DNA from: Massilia soli | Lineage (GTDB): Bacteria; Pseudomonadota; Gammaproteobacteria; Burkholderiales; Burkholderiaceae_D | Assembly (NCBI RefSeq): GCF_016809835.1 | Contig: NZ_JAFBIL020000004.1 | Location: 1-64,000 of the forward strand | Direction: 5' to 3' | Length of the DNA stretch: 64,000 bases | Shown here: positions 18,049 through 27,605 of the stretch, one piece after another | Layout of the letters: every line of letters starts with the position of its first letter | Numbering within the stretch: the first letter of the stretch is position 1 | Notes under the pieces: model-generated | What the model saw: the letters and a program-made list of their open reading frames with translations, nothing else | The model's database searches: none | What the model was told of the DNA's origin: nothing | Program-made: the position numbers and the translations under genes

Positions 18049-19845
18049 CTAGCGCGCGGCCAGTTCGGCTTGCGTTTCGCGCAACAACTGGTCCTGCATC
18101 GCCGTAATCTCCCGGTAACGAATTCCCACCTGATCTGAGGTCAAACCGGACGAAAACAACTGATTGAGCTCGTGTTTTAATGCGTCCATCTTGATCTGCC
18201 TCACAGCTCCTGCGAGCCACAATTTGACGCTGTCATAATCGGACTCGGGTTCCGATGCGATTTCGGCAATGAGCCCGTCGTAATCCGGGCCTTCCAGCTT
18301 CAGATGTTGCGATAAGGCAGCGAAGCCACCGTTCGGCCCCAGCGCCTGCGCCGCGGCGACCAGTTGCAACAAGCGCTCGGCCGAATCTGGCCCGAAATGG
18401 TTAAACGACTGCAACGCCGATTCGTCCAGCTCGAGCGCCAGCGGCGGATGCGACACCAGGTGACGCAGGATTTGCGCTTCCAGCCCGACCGGCTGCGGCC
18501 TGCCCTGGCGCGGCGGCGCCTTGCGCGCAACGGCAACCGGCTTGGCCAGCTCGAACAGCCCCTCGATTTCCGCCGGGGTCGAGTTGGTCAGGCCGGCGAG
18601 CCCGCGCACAATCTGCAGGCGCAGCGCCGATGGCGCCATCGACTGCAACAAGGGCTTGGCATCAAATTGGACATGCGCGCGGCCCTCCGGTTCCGACAAG
18701 TCATGTTCCGCCGATACCTCGCGCAACAGGAATTGCGACAGCGGCATGGCTTCATGGATTTCTTGGTCGAACGCATCGGCGCCGCGCTCGCGCACGAAGC
18801 TGTCCGGATCGTGTTCTTGTGGCAAGAACAGGAACTTGATGATCTTGTCGTCGGTGACCTGTGGCAAGCAAGCTTCGAGCGCGCGGCGCGCCGCCTTACG
18901 GCCGGCCTTGTCGCCGTCGAAACTGAAGATCACGGTATCGGTCTGGCGCAGCAGCTTTTGCACGTGGGTGCTGGTGCAGGCCGTACCCAGGGTGGCGACC
19001 GCCTGCGGGAAACCAAGCTGGGCCAGTGCGACGACATCCATATAGCCTTCCGTCACCAGGACATAACCGGCGTCGCGGATCGACTGGCGCGCCTCGAACA
19101 AGCCGTACAGCTCAAGGCCCTTCTGGAACAGCGGCGTTTCCGGCGAGTTCAGGTATTTCGGCTCGCCCGAGTCGAGCACGCGGCCGCCAAAGCCAATCAC
19201 CTGTCCTTTGACGTTGCGGATCGGAAACATGATGCGCTCGCGGAAGCGGTCGTAGCGCTTTTGCCGGTTGCCCTCTTCGTCGACCTTGTCGATGACCAGG
19301 CCGGACTCGACCAGCGCCAGCGCGTCATACTCGGGGAATACGGAGCGCAGGTTGTCCCAGCCGCCCGGGGCGTAACCCATGCCGAAGCGGGCGCAGATTT
19401 CGCCCGTCAAGCCGCGCCGCTTCAGGTACTCGATGGCGTTCGGCGCGCTGCGCAGCTGGCCGCGGTAAAAATCGCAGGCGCGCGTCATGGCGTCGGACAG
19501 GGCGAGTGCTTGCGCCTGGTTCTGGGCGCGCTGGAGCGGCGGGATCTTGTCGTCTGCATCGGGCACGACCATGCCGACATTCTGGGCAAGGTCCTTGACG
19601 GCGTCGACGAAGCCCATGCCCGAGTATTCAATCAGGAAACCAATCGAGGTGCCATGCGCGCCGCAGCCGAAGCAATGATAGAACTGCTTGGTCGGGCTGA
19701 CGGTGAAGCTGGGCGATTTTTCGTTATGGAACGGGCACAAGCCCTGATAATTCGCGCCGCCCTTTTTCAGCTGCACGTATTTGCCAACCACATCGACGAT
19801 GTCGACACGGTTGAGCAGATCGGTAATGAACGATTGTGGAATCAC
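18049..19845 (-). CDS. dnaG: DNA primase
   Basis: 598 residues. The N-terminal zinc-binding domain shows CPFHNEKSPSF and HCFGCGAHG; the catalytic core has the primase motif region (ARFGMGYAPGGWDNL) and the TOPRIM signature LVTEGYMDVVAL followed by FDGDKAGRKAARRAL. The C-terminal domain binds DnaB helicase. It synthesises RNA primers for replication. Start MIPQSFI at 19845 is the family-typical start. It sits between yqeY and rpoD in the macromolecular synthesis operon. Confidence 0.97.
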   Translation of the reverse strand: MIPQSFITDLLNRVDIVDVVGKYVQLKKGGANYQGLCPFHNEKSPSFTVSPTKQFYHCFGCGAHGTSIGFLIEYSGMGFVDAVKDLAQNVGMVVPDADDKIPPLQRAQNQAQALALSDAMTRACDFYRGQLRSAPNAIEYLKRRGLTGEICARFGMGYAPGGWDNLRSVFPEYDALALVESGLVIDKVDEEGNRQKRYDRFRERIMFPIRNVKGQVIGFGGRVLDSGEPKYLNSPETPLFQKGLELYGLFEARQSIRDAGYVLVTEGYMDVVALAQLGFPQAVATLGTACTSTHVQKLLRQTDTVIFSFDGDKAGRKAARRALEACLPQVTDDKIIKFLFLPQEHDPDSFVRERGADAFDQEIHEAMPLSQFLLREVSAEHDLSEPEGRAHVQFDAKPLLQSMAPSALRLQIVRGLAGLTNSTPAEIEGLFELAKPVAVARKAPPRQGRPQPVGLEAQILRHLVSHPPLALELDESALQSFNHFGPDSAERLLQLVAAAQALGPNGGFAALSQHLKLEGPDYDGLIAEIASEPESDYDSVKLWLAGAVRQIKMDALKHELNQLFSSGLTSDQVGIRYREITAMQDQLLRETQAELAAR

Positions 19846-19964
19846 GTTTGATGAACAGTCTTTGTCTTAGGTCAGACTATACCGCCGAGCAAGTGTCAGC
19901 ATTGAGCTGAAACAATACGCGACATGGATTTCCTTCGGCGATCTTTCGGCCATTGCGGCTCCAA

Positions 19965-20036
19965 CGTCGCTCCCGCGCAGGCGGGAGTCCCTACCTTGCT
20001 GGTTCGGCATGGGTTCCCGCCTGCGCGGGAACGACG
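19965..20036. repeat. REP-like inverted pair between dnaG and yqeY
   Basis: CGTCGCTCCCGCGCAGGCGG at the left and CCTGCGCGGGAACGACG at the right form an inverted pair about 72 bp across, each arm itself palindromic. It occupies the dnaG-yqeY gap and could form a nested stem-loop in the polycistronic transcript. Confidence 0.8.
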
Positions 20037-20038
20037 CT

Positions 20039-20488
20039 TCAGGCGCCGGTCAGCGCCTTCTTGACGAGCGCGGAAACTGCCGTCATGTCGGCGCGTCCAG
20101 CCAGCTTCGGCTTGACGATCGCCATCACCTTGCCCATGTCTTGTGGACCGGCAGCACCAGAGGCGGCAACCGCAGCGGCCACTTCGGCGGCAATTTCTTC
20201 GTCCGACAGGCCGGCAGGCATGTAGGCCACCAGAATGGCCAGCTCGGCCTTTTCGATGTCGGCCAGGTCCTGGCGGTTGCCCGCTTCGAACTGGCTGATC
20301 GAGTCCTTGCGCTGCTTGATCATCTTTTCGATGATCGCCTGGGTCTGGGTGTCGTCGAGCTCGATGCGCTCGTCGACTTCCTTGCGCTTGATTTCAGCGA
20401 GTATCAGGCGGATGGTCTGCAGGCGGGTCGCATCTTTCGCGCGCATCGCCGCTTTCATGTCTTCGGTGATTTGTTCTTTTAAGCTCAT
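20039..20488 (-). CDS. yqeY: GatB/YqeY domain protein
   Basis: 149 residues from the ATG at 20488 (MSLKEQITEDMKAAMRAKD); an upstream in-frame extension to 20602 lacks family similarity. The sequence matches YqeY: RLQTIRLILAEIKRKEVDER, then the tail with AYMPAGLSDEEIAAEV and DMGKVMAIVKPKLAGRAD. The tail module is shared with GatB of the amidotransferase and is thought to contact tRNA, but YqeY's function is not settled. Located between rpsU and dnaG as in many proteobacteria. Confidence 0.93.
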   Translation of the reverse strand: MSLKEQITEDMKAAMRAKDATRLQTIRLILAEIKRKEVDERIELDDTQTQAIIEKMIKQRKDSISQFEAGNRQDLADIEKAELAILVAYMPAGLSDEEIAAEVAAAVAASGAAGPQDMGKVMAIVKPKLAGRADMTAVSALVKKALTGA

Positions 20489-20630
20489 GTCATCCTCGCG
20501 TCGTGGCCAATTGGCCCAGTAAAAATAGCAAAACCCGCTGCGGAAAACCGGAGCGGGTCTGCGACTCATCAAGACTACCCGTCCGGCGCGGCACGAAGCC
20601 ATTCACCGGAACCAGTCCCGATTGGAAATC

Positions 20631-20843
20631 TTAGTACAGCTTCTTTGGCAGTTGCTGGCTGCGAATGCGCTTGTAGTGGCGCTTTACGGCAGCTGCCAGC
20701 TTGCGCTTGCGCTCAGCCGTTGGCTTTTCGTAGAACTCGCGTGCACGCAGTTCGGTCAGCAGACCAGTTTTTTCGATAGTGCGCTTGAAGCGGCGCATGG
20801 CTACTTCGAACGGCTCGTTTTCTTTAAGGCGAATAGTGGTCAT
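20631..20843 (-). CDS. rpsU: 30S ribosomal protein S21
   Basis: 70 residues, [20 protein letters not shown] with the basic tail [20 protein letters not shown], the complete S21 family pattern. It is a small-subunit protein near the mRNA 3' anti-Shine-Dalgarno region. First gene of the rpsU-yqeY-dnaG-rpoD operon; its promoter should lie in the 109 bp gap to 20952. Confidence 0.98.
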   Translation of the reverse strand: MTTIRLKENEPFEVAMRRFKRTIEKTGLLTELRAREFYEKPTAERKRKLAAAVKRHYKRIRSQQLPKKLY

Positions 20844-20952
20844 GTAAAAATCAAACCGTTAGATTTAGATGGGAAGAACGAGATTCTAGCAGCATTTCAA
20901 AATGATGGGAAGCCTTTTGATTTCCTGTTTCGCAAGCGCCACACCAAAAACC

Positions 20953-22167
20953 TCATTCCCCTACTGCCAAACCTGCCGCCACACCCGAGGCCCAGGCCCA
21001 CTGAAAATTATAGCCGCCCAGCCAGCCGGTGACGTCGACCGCCTCGCCGATAAAGTACAGCCCGGGCACCTTATTGGCCATCATCGACTGCTGCGACAGC
21101 TCGCGCGTGTCGACCCCGCCGAGCGTGACCTCGGCCTTGCGGTAGCCTTCCGAGCCAGTCGGCACGATCGCCCAACGGTTGATGGCGTCGCCCAGCTTGC
21201 GCAACTTTGCGTCCGGCATGTCGGCCAGGCGCGCGTCGAGCTCGAAACCGTTGGCCAACAGCAAGCCTTCGGCAAGGCGCACCGGCAGCCACTGCGACAG
21301 CACGTTGCCAAGCTGCTTCTTGATCGTACCCTTGCCTTCGATCAACACCTGGGCCACGTCCATGTCAGGCAACAAGTTCAGCACAATCGGCGTGCCCGGC
21401 TGCCAGTAGCTGGAAATCTGCAAGATGGCCGGTCCGGACAAGCCGCGGTGGGTGAACAGCAAGTCCTCGCGGAAATGGCCGCGCTTGGCGCCCTTGCCTT
21501 TGCCCGAGCCGGTTTCCACCTCCACTTCCAGCGCGATGCCCGACAGCGGCGCGTAGGCCTCCCAGCTTGGGCCGTCGAAGGTCAGCGGCACCAGGCCCGG
21601 ACGCGGTTCGATGATGTTCAGGCCGAACTGGGTGGCGATCTTGTAGCCGAAGTCGGTCGCGCCGATTTTCGGGATCGACAAGCCGCCGCTGGCAATCACC
21701 AGGCTGTCGGCCAGGATGTCGCCGGTGTCGGTGGCGATCAGGAAGCCTTCGGAGGTGTTGTCGACCGCGCCAACCTGGCACGGCATGCGCCAGGTGACGG
21801 CGCCCTCGGCGCACTCTTCCTTGAGCATCTGGATGATTTGCTCGGCCGAATCGTCGCAGAACAGCTGGCCGCGATGCTTCTCGTGGTAGCCGATGCGGTG
21901 TTTCTTCACCAGCGCGAGGAAGTCCTGCGGGGTGTAGCGCGACAGCGCGCTCTTGGCGAAGTGCGGGTTCTCGGACAAGAAATTGGCTGGCCCCGCATTA
22001 ATGTTGGTGAAATTGCATCGTCCGCCACCGGAGATACGGATCTTTTCAGCCAGCTTGGCCGCGTGATCGATCAGGACAACGCGCTTGCCACGCTGGGCGG
22101 CAACCGCCGCGCACATCATGCCGGCCGCGCCCGCGCCGATCACTGCTACATCATATTGTTTAGCCAT
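20953..22167 (-). CDS. FAD-dependent oxidoreductase, BaiN/HI0933 family
   Basis: 404 residues. N-terminal Rossmann motif VIGAGAAGMMCAAVAAQRG and the family signature KIRISGGGRCNFTN define the HI0933/YhiN (BaiN-like) flavoproteins; the C-terminus has the second FAD contact GLYFIGEAVDVTGWLGGYNF. Members are soluble, bind FAD and are mostly of unknown substrate. On the same strand as YbiB upstream (20 bp gap), so likely co-transcribed. Confidence 0.93.
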   Translation of the reverse strand: MAKQYDVAVIGAGAAGMMCAAVAAQRGKRVVLIDHAAKLAEKIRISGGGRCNFTNINAGPANFLSENPHFAKSALSRYTPQDFLALVKKHRIGYHEKHRGQLFCDDSAEQIIQMLKEECAEGAVTWRMPCQVGAVDNTSEGFLIATDTGDILADSLVIASGGLSIPKIGATDFGYKIATQFGLNIIEPRPGLVPLTFDGPSWEAYAPLSGIALEVEVETGSGKGKGAKRGHFREDLLFTHRGLSGPAILQISSYWQPGTPIVLNLLPDMDVAQVLIEGKGTIKKQLGNVLSQWLPVRLAEGLLLANGFELDARLADMPDAKLRKLGDAINRWAIVPTGSEGYRKAEVTLGGVDTRELSQQSMMANKVPGLYFIGEAVDVTGWLGGYNFQWAWASGVAAGLAVGE

Positions 22168-22186
22168 CTGGTGCCAGGTTCCGCAT

Positions 22187-23179
22187 TTACAAAAGACGTG
22201 ATTGTAAACCGGGCGCGGCTTGGCCCTTCAATGCTTTCGCTACCATCAGGCATTGTTGGACTTGCTCGATGATGGGTTCGGGCACCGGCACCTCGCCGCG
22301 CAGCGCCTGCGCGATCCACTCGGCGGTGCTGGCCGCGTCGCGCGCGGAGGGCATCTCGGCCAGCTCATCGGTCGGATCGCCCTTCTGCACCAGCAGCACG
22401 CCCTCGCCGTTGTGGAACCACTGGATTTGCTGGCCCCGGTGGGCGTTGGCCACCGTTTCGCCTTCGGTGCCGCGCATCAGGAAGGCGTCGCCACGCCCGG
22501 GCGGCGCCGAGGTGGTGAAATAGTCGCTGAGCATCTCGAGGTATTCGGGATGGGTATACGACACCAGCCGCAGCGCCGGACCGTCAAATGGCTGCAGGAT
22601 CTTGACCAGGGTATGGGTCGAGTTGCGCACGCCGAGGATGCGGCGCAGCGCCAGCAGGCGCGCCATCTTCGGCGCCAGCGTTTCAACCGGCATGAAGCAG
22701 GGCTCGCGGCGCGCCACTGCCTCCAGCAGGCCGGCTGGCGAAGTGGCTGGGGCGAGCCCCATGGCCGCAAGGATTTCCGCAGTCGTCACACGGCCAGGGT
22801 CGGTGCTGACGCCATGCACCAGCACCGGCACGCCTTCGCGCGCCAGCAGCAGCGCCAGCAAGGGCGTCAGGTTGGCCAGTTTGCGCGCGCCGTTATAACT
22901 CGGGATAACGACTGGGGCGTACTGGCTGGCCGGCACCGGCAGCAGCGGGAACGAGGCCTCGGCGGCCTCCAGGAAGCCGGCAATCTCGCTGACCGATTCG
23001 CCCTTGATGCGCAGGGCCAGCACGATGGCGCCGGTTTCCAGGTCGGACACCCTGCCGTCGAGCAACGCCTGGTACAGCGCCCGTGCATCGTCGCGAGACA
23101 GGCTGCGGGCACCCTTTTTGCCGCGTCCAATTTCCTTGATGAAGTGGGCGGCTGGAAATGGTTCAAAATTTGTCGTCAT
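22187..23179 (-). CDS. ybiB: DNA-binding protein YbiB (TrpD2 family)
   Basis: 330 residues related to anthranilate phosphoribosyltransferase: helical N-terminal domain (LSRDDARALYQALLDGRVSD), then VIPSYNGARKLANLTPLLAL and VLVHGVSTDPGRVTTAEIL. The glycine-rich PRPP loop of TrpD is replaced, as in YbiB, whose E. coli homologue binds nucleic acid instead of acting in tryptophan synthesis. No trp genes are nearby, which supports YbiB over TrpD. Start ATG at 23179. Confidence 0.9.
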   Translation of the reverse strand: MTTNFEPFPAAHFIKEIGRGKKGARSLSRDDARALYQALLDGRVSDLETGAIVLALRIKGESVSEIAGFLEAAEASFPLLPVPASQYAPVVIPSYNGARKLANLTPLLALLLAREGVPVLVHGVSTDPGRVTTAEILAAMGLAPATSPAGLLEAVARREPCFMPVETLAPKMARLLALRRILGVRNSTHTLVKILQPFDGPALRLVSYTHPEYLEMLSDYFTTSAPPGRGDAFLMRGTEGETVANAHRGQQIQWFHNGEGVLLVQKGDPTDELAEMPSARDAASTAEWIAQALRGEVPVPEPIIEQVQQCLMVAKALKGQAAPGLQSRLL

Positions 23180-23306
23180 TGATGAAGCTTACACCGGGCG
23201 CTTTTAACTGTGAGGGGATTTTGGCCTGTTGCAATGCAGCACGCGGAAATTCGTACTACACTGGCAGATCCCTAATGCACAATCTCCCACCAACAAGCGG
23301 ACACCA

Positions 23307-24365
23307 ATGATCACGCCAGATATCGAAAATAGTAACGTCAGCTCGTTCGCGGTGATGCCTTCGCCCGAGCAACTGCACGCCGTGCTGCCCCTCTCCGACG
23401 CCGCCTTCCAGACCGTCATGCGCGGGCGCGAAGCGCTGCGCAACATTCTTGACCGCAAGGACAAGCGCATGTTCGTCGTGGTCGGACCGTGCTCGATTCA
23501 CGATCCGGTTGCCGGCCTCGACTACGCGCGCCGCCTATTGAAGCTGCAACAAGAAGTGGCAGACACCATGCTGCTGGTCATGCGCGTGTACTTCGAGAAA
23601 CCGCGCACCACGACCGGCTGGAAGGGCTACATCAACGATCCGGACATGGACGATTCGTTCCGCGTCGACGTGGGCATGAGCAACGCGCGCAAGTTCCTGC
23701 TCGACGTGTGCGAACTCGGCCTGCCGACCGCCACCGAAGCGCTCGACCCGATTTCGCCGCAGTACCTGGGCGACCTGATCGCCTGGACGGCCATTGGCGC
23801 GCGCACCACCGAGTCGCAGACCCACCGCGAGATGTCGTCGGGCCTGTCGACGCCGGTTGGCTTCAAGAATGGCACCGACGGCGATATCAGCATCGCGATC
23901 AACGCGATCCTGTCGTCGGCGCACCCGCACTCCTTCCTCGGCATCAGCAGCCAGGGCACCGTGTCGATTGTGCGCACCAGCGGCAACGCCTACGGTCACG
24001 TAGTACTGCGTGGCGGCGATGGCCGTCCGAATTACGATTCGGTGTCGGTCGCGATTGCCGAGCAGGCTTTGGCCAAGGCCAAGCTGCCGGCCAACCTGGT
24101 GGTCGATTGCTCGCACGCGAACAGCTACAAGAAGCCTGAACTGCAGCCGCTGGTGATGTCCGATGTGATCCAGCAGATCAAGCACGGCAACCAGTCGGTG
24201 GTCGGCGTGATGATCGAGTCGAACATTGTTGGCGGCAACCAGAAAATTCCGAGCAACTTGGCGGAACTGAAGTATGGCTGTTCGGTGACGGATGGCTGCA
24301 TCGATTGGGAAACCACTGAGGCGATGCTGAAGGCGGCGCACCAGGAACTCCTCCAGCGCCCATAA
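23307..24365 (+). CDS. aroG: 3-deoxy-7-phosphoheptulonate (DAHP) synthase, class I
   Basis: 352 residues from the ATG at 23307 (MITPDIENSNVSSF). First step of the shikimate pathway, joining phosphoenolpyruvate and erythrose 4-phosphate. Motifs: VVVGPCSIHDP, MRVYFEKPRTTTGWKGYIND, ATEALDPISPQYLGDLIAW, GARTTESQTHREMSSGLS, VDCSHANSYKKP. The N-terminal extension matches the AroG/F/H type used for allosteric control, but which amino acid inhibits it cannot be judged. A REP-like pair follows the stop directly. Confidence 0.95.
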   Translation: MITPDIENSNVSSFAVMPSPEQLHAVLPLSDAAFQTVMRGREALRNILDRKDKRMFVVVGPCSIHDPVAGLDYARRLLKLQQEVADTMLLVMRVYFEKPRTTTGWKGYINDPDMDDSFRVDVGMSNARKFLLDVCELGLPTATEALDPISPQYLGDLIAWTAIGARTTESQTHREMSSGLSTPVGFKNGTDGDISIAINAILSSAHPHSFLGISSQGTVSIVRTSGNAYGHVVLRGGDGRPNYDSVSVAIAEQALAKAKLPANLVVDCSHANSYKKPELQPLVMSDVIQQIKHGNQSVVGVMIESNIVGGNQKIPSNLAELKYGCSVTDGCIDWETTEAMLKAAHQELLQRP

Positions 24366-24445
24366 CGTCGTTCCCGCGCAAGCGGGAATCCATACATCGC
24401 ATGCATCAACGCGCCGCATGGATTCCCGCATACGCGGGAACGACG
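24366..24445. repeat. REP-like inverted pair after the DAHP synthase gene
   Basis: CGTCGTTCCCGCGCAAGCGG and CGCATACGCGGGAACGACG form an inverted pair 80 bp across, the clearest copy of the dispersed family. It could end the upstream transcript or protect its 3' end. Confidence 0.85.
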
Positions 24446-24484
24446 GCTACAATGTCACCTTTCTGTCCCACCTGTTAAGTCCCC

Positions 24485-25525
24485 ATGATCGTTCTCGGCG
24501 TCGAATCCTCCTGCGATGAAACCGGCCTTGCGTTATACGACACGCAACGCGGCCTGCTGTCGCACGCACTCCACTCGCAAGTTGCGATGCACGAGGAGTA
24601 CGGCGGCGTCGTGCCCGAGCTGGCCTCGCGCGACCACATTCGCCGCGCCATTCCGCTGCTGGAGCAAACCCTGGCCGACGCCGGCATCGAAGCGTCCGGC
24701 ATTGACGCCATCGCCTACACCCAGGGCCCCGGCCTGGCCGGCGCGCTGCTGGTTGGCTCGTCCATCGCCTGCAGCCTCGGCCTGGCGCTCGACAAGCCGG
24801 TACTCGGCGTGCACCACCTCGAAGGCCACCTGCTGTCGCCGCTGCTGGCCAGCGATCCGCCGAAATTCCCCTTCATTGCCCTGCTGGTCTCCGGCGGCCA
24901 TACCCAGCTGATGCGGGTCGACGGCGTCGGCCGCTATACCTTGCTCGGCGAAACCCTCGACGATGCCGCCGGCGAAGCGTTCGACAAGTCGGCCAAACTG
25001 CTCGGCCTGGGCTATCCCGGCGGCCCGGCCATTTCCCGCCTGGCCGAATTCGGCAACCCGGACGCCTACAAGCTGCCGCGCCCGATGCTGCACTCGAAAG
25101 ATTTCAACTTCAGCTTCTCGGGCCTGAAGACCGCGGTGCTGACCGTGGTAAAGAACCACGAAGAGAAAGTGATCGCCAACATTTGCGATCAGGACAAGGC
25201 CGACATCGCGCGCGGCTTCGTCGATGCCATCGTCGACGTGCTGACGGCCAAGTGCGTGAGCGCGCTGCGCCACTCGGGGCTCAAGCGGCTGGTGATCGCC
25301 GGCGGCGTCGGCGCCAATTCGCAGCTGCGCGCCTCGCTCAACGCCGCCGCCGAACTGAAGAAGTTCCGCGTCTACTATCCAGAGCTGGAGTTTTGCACCG
25401 ACAACGGCGCGATGATCGCCTTCGCCGGCGCGATGCGCCTGCAGATCAATCCTGACGCCGCCCAGCGCGACTATGGCTTCAATGTACGGCCGCGCTGGCC
25501 CCTTGATGAGATCGAGGCGGCGTAG
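24485..25525 (+). CDS. tsaD: tRNA N6-adenosine threonylcarbamoyltransferase TsaD
   Basis: 346 residues, [20 protein letters not shown] start, metal-binding [20 protein letters not shown] (HxxxH type) and [31 protein letters not shown], all typical of TsaD (Kae1/Gcp). With TsaB, TsaC and TsaE it makes t6A37 in ANN-decoding tRNAs. TsaE is also encoded in this window, at 49913. Confidence 0.97.
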   Translation: MIVLGVESSCDETGLALYDTQRGLLSHALHSQVAMHEEYGGVVPELASRDHIRRAIPLLEQTLADAGIEASGIDAIAYTQGPGLAGALLVGSSIACSLGLALDKPVLGVHHLEGHLLSPLLASDPPKFPFIALLVSGGHTQLMRVDGVGRYTLLGETLDDAAGEAFDKSAKLLGLGYPGGPAISRLAEFGNPDAYKLPRPMLHSKDFNFSFSGLKTAVLTVVKNHEEKVIANICDQDKADIARGFVDAIVDVLTAKCVSALRHSGLKRLVIAGGVGANSQLRASLNAAAELKKFRVYYPELEFCTDNGAMIAFAGAMRLQINPDAAQRDYGFNVRPRWPLDEIEAA

Positions 25526-25612
25526 AAAAAAACTTTGTCGTCCTCATAAGGTGTCACGCTGTTGGCCTAATAATGTCAAACTCGCCTGGTCGTCCTTTTC
25601 CGGAGGTGGCGT

Positions 25613-26455
25613 ATGCGCGTTGTCAGTTGGAACATTCATTGGGGCTGCGGCAAAGACAGCCGGATCCGCATCCACGCGATCATCGATGTACTGCGCAAGT
25701 TAAATCCCGACATCATCTGCTTGCAAGAAGTAGCGGCGAATCACCCTGAACTGGAGGGCAATGCCAGCGCCAACCAGTTCCGCCAGCTTGCGGGCGCGTT
25801 CGGGGGTTACCAGCCGGTGCTGGAGCCGACCAGCGAAATTTATCAGAACAATCTGCCGCGCCAGTTCGGCAACCTGCTGCTGTCGAAGTACCGTATGACA
25901 CAAGTGCATCGCCACTCGCTGCCGTGGCCTCCCGATCCAGCCGATGCCGGCATGCCGCGCGGCATGATCGAAGCGGTCGTCGAAGCGCCCGGCGGCAAGA
26001 TGCGCGTGCTGACCACCCACCTTGAGTACTATTCCCAGATCCAGCGGATGGCGCAGGTCAGGCACATCAAGCACCTGCACCGGGAGGCGTGCGAACGCGC
26101 GCGCCTGTACCAGCCCAATCTCGGACTCGACGCGCCGTTCCAGCTTGGCTTCAGGCCCGGCAGCGCGATCTATTGCGGAGACTTCAACTTCGCGCACGAT
26201 TCGGCTGAGCACGCGGAGATGCTGGCAACCGACGACAGCATCGCCCTGCCGCTGGTGGATGCGTGGAGCCATACCCATCCGGACACCGCCCGTGCGCCGA
26301 CCGCCGGCCTGCATGGGTTCAAGTGGCCGGAGCGCCCGGAATGCTACGACTATTTCTTTGTGACGCAGGATTTGCTACCGCGCCTGAACGACGTGTCGGT
26401 GCAGTCCGAAACCGCGGCCTCGGACCACCAGCCAATCGTGATTGACCTCACCTAG
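25613..26455 (+). CDS. Endonuclease/exonuclease/phosphatase (EEP) family protein
   Basis: 280 residues, no signal peptide. EEP motifs: MRVVSWNIHWGCG, DIICLQEVA, TTHLEYY, YCGDFNFAHD, and SDHQPIVIDL at the C-terminus, so all metal and catalytic residues seem present. Family members are Mg-dependent nucleases or lipid phosphodiesterases; the substrate is unknown here. An upstream GGAGG-type ribosome binding site (TCCGGAGGTGGCGT) precedes the ATG. Confidence 0.9.
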   Translation: MRVVSWNIHWGCGKDSRIRIHAIIDVLRKLNPDIICLQEVAANHPELEGNASANQFRQLAGAFGGYQPVLEPTSEIYQNNLPRQFGNLLLSKYRMTQVHRHSLPWPPDPADAGMPRGMIEAVVEAPGGKMRVLTTHLEYYSQIQRMAQVRHIKHLHREACERARLYQPNLGLDAPFQLGFRPGSAIYCGDFNFAHDSAEHAEMLATDDSIALPLVDAWSHTHPDTARAPTAGLHGFKWPERPECYDYFFVTQDLLPRLNDVSVQSETAASDHQPIVIDLT

Positions 26456-26600
26456 ACTGGATGCTCGTCATACCTCAACTGGAGGTAGCGGTCAGGAAGG
26501 ATGCGCTTCGTTAAGTCACGAAATCTTGCGCCCCGCCAATTTGCCTGGCCCTGTCCAGACTCAGAATGGTTCTCTGTATCCAGTTCTGAGGAGTAGACCA

Positions 26601-27096
26601 ATGGCAATCGACGTGTATCTGCAAATTGATGGCATCAAGGGCGAATCTACCGATTCGACGCACCATGGTTGGATCGAGGTTAGCCAGGCCCAATGGGGCG
26701 TGACGCAGCCCATTATTGCACCCGGATCCGGTGCCGGCGGTCGCACCACCGGACGGAGCGAATATCGCTCGATGTCGCTGGCAAAGCTCGCAGATCTGGC
26801 ATCGCCTGCGCTGATGCAGCACTGTGCGAACGGATAAAACTATCCCGAAGGCGAAGCTGGAATTCATGCGGGCCGATGGGGATGGCAACCGCGTAAAGTA
26901 TTACGAAGTCGAGCTGGAGAACGTGCTAATCGCGAACATGGAGCAGATGGTGGCCGAGGGCAGCATTCTGCGTGACCATCTCGCCCTTCAGTTCAGCAAA
27001 GTCAAATGGAAATACACCCAGCAGAAGATCAACGGCGGAATGGGCGGCCATACGGCGGGCGGTTGGGACCTGTCCTGCAACAAGTCGTGCGCGTGA
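26601..27096 (+). pseudogene. hcp: Hcp, type VI secretion tube protein, single-base frameshift
   Basis: Two frames together encode one Hcp. The first (26601-26837) starts MAIDVYLQIDGIKGES after a GAGGAG ribosome binding site and ends at a TAA at 26835. The second frame (from about 26836) continues KTIPKAKLEFMRADGDGNRV through WKYTQQKINGGMGGHTAGGW. Dropping one base near 26835 restores CANG-KTIPK and a full 164-residue Hcp. So this is a one-base insertion, a sequencing error, or a decayed copy; no slippery homopolymer is obvious. Hcp forms the T6SS tube and carries effectors. No other T6SS structural genes are in the window. Confidence 0.85.
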
Positions 27097-27108
27097 CGGA
27101 GGAATGTC

Positions 27109-27603
27109 ATGAGCGATGCAAAATCCGATCCGCTGCGGCCTACGAAAGACTCGCGCGGTTTCTTCATGCTGCCACGTACACCGGCGGAATCTGGCTACTA
27201 CAGCTATGGCCAGATGGACAAGAAGCCGGACAGGGGCGGATATCAGTACCCGCACCCAATCATGATGCAGGCGATCCTTCGCGTAGCGCTGGAGTGGCAA
27301 GCCGTCGACTGGCGCCGCATTGGGATTGGCAATATCAGCCGCGCTAACGGGTTTGATGACGACGATCACGGCTCTCACCTGAACGGGCTTCAGGTGGACA
27401 TCCGGCCAGTCCGTAAGGACGGCCTCGAAGTACCCGTCGTCTGGACAGATCGCCAATACGACCAAGAAGGAACGGCCAAGTTGATCGAATTATTCAGGAC
27501 GTTTGCACCAGTGAAGATCGTTCTTTTCAACGATACCAGCATCCCGTTCGTGAAGACCGCCAAGGGTCACGATGACCACTTTCATGTTGCTCTGATAGGG
27601 TGA
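27109..27603 (+). CDS. Putative T6SS effector: LAS-type zinc peptidase (murein endopeptidase-like)
   Basis: 164 residues, no signal peptide. Metal-site pattern H90-x6-D97 (SHLNGLQVDIRPV) and H157-x-H159 (HDDHFHVAL) matches LAS peptidases such as MepA and the M15/M74 group, which cut peptidoglycan cross-links. Located 12 bp after the Hcp stop with a GGAGG ribosome binding site, and followed by an exported protein. That arrangement is typical of a cell-wall-attacking T6SS effector delivered through Hcp, but delivery is inferred from position only. Confidence 0.78.
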   Translation: MSDAKSDPLRPTKDSRGFFMLPRTPAESGYYSYGQMDKKPDRGGYQYPHPIMMQAILRVALEWQAVDWRRIGIGNISRANGFDDDDHGSHLNGLQVDIRPVRKDGLEVPVVWTDRQYDQEGTAKLIELFRTFAPVKIVLFNDTSIPFVKTAKGHDDHFHVALIG

Positions 27604-27605
27604 AT

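Noticed and set aside
22187-23179. Anthranilate phosphoribosyltransferase TrpD
   Set aside because: The fold is shared, but the length, altered PRPP loop and lack of trp neighbours fit YbiB better.
26824-26836. Programmed frameshift in hcp
   Set aside because: No slippery heptamer or following stem-loop is evident; a mutation or sequencing error is simpler.
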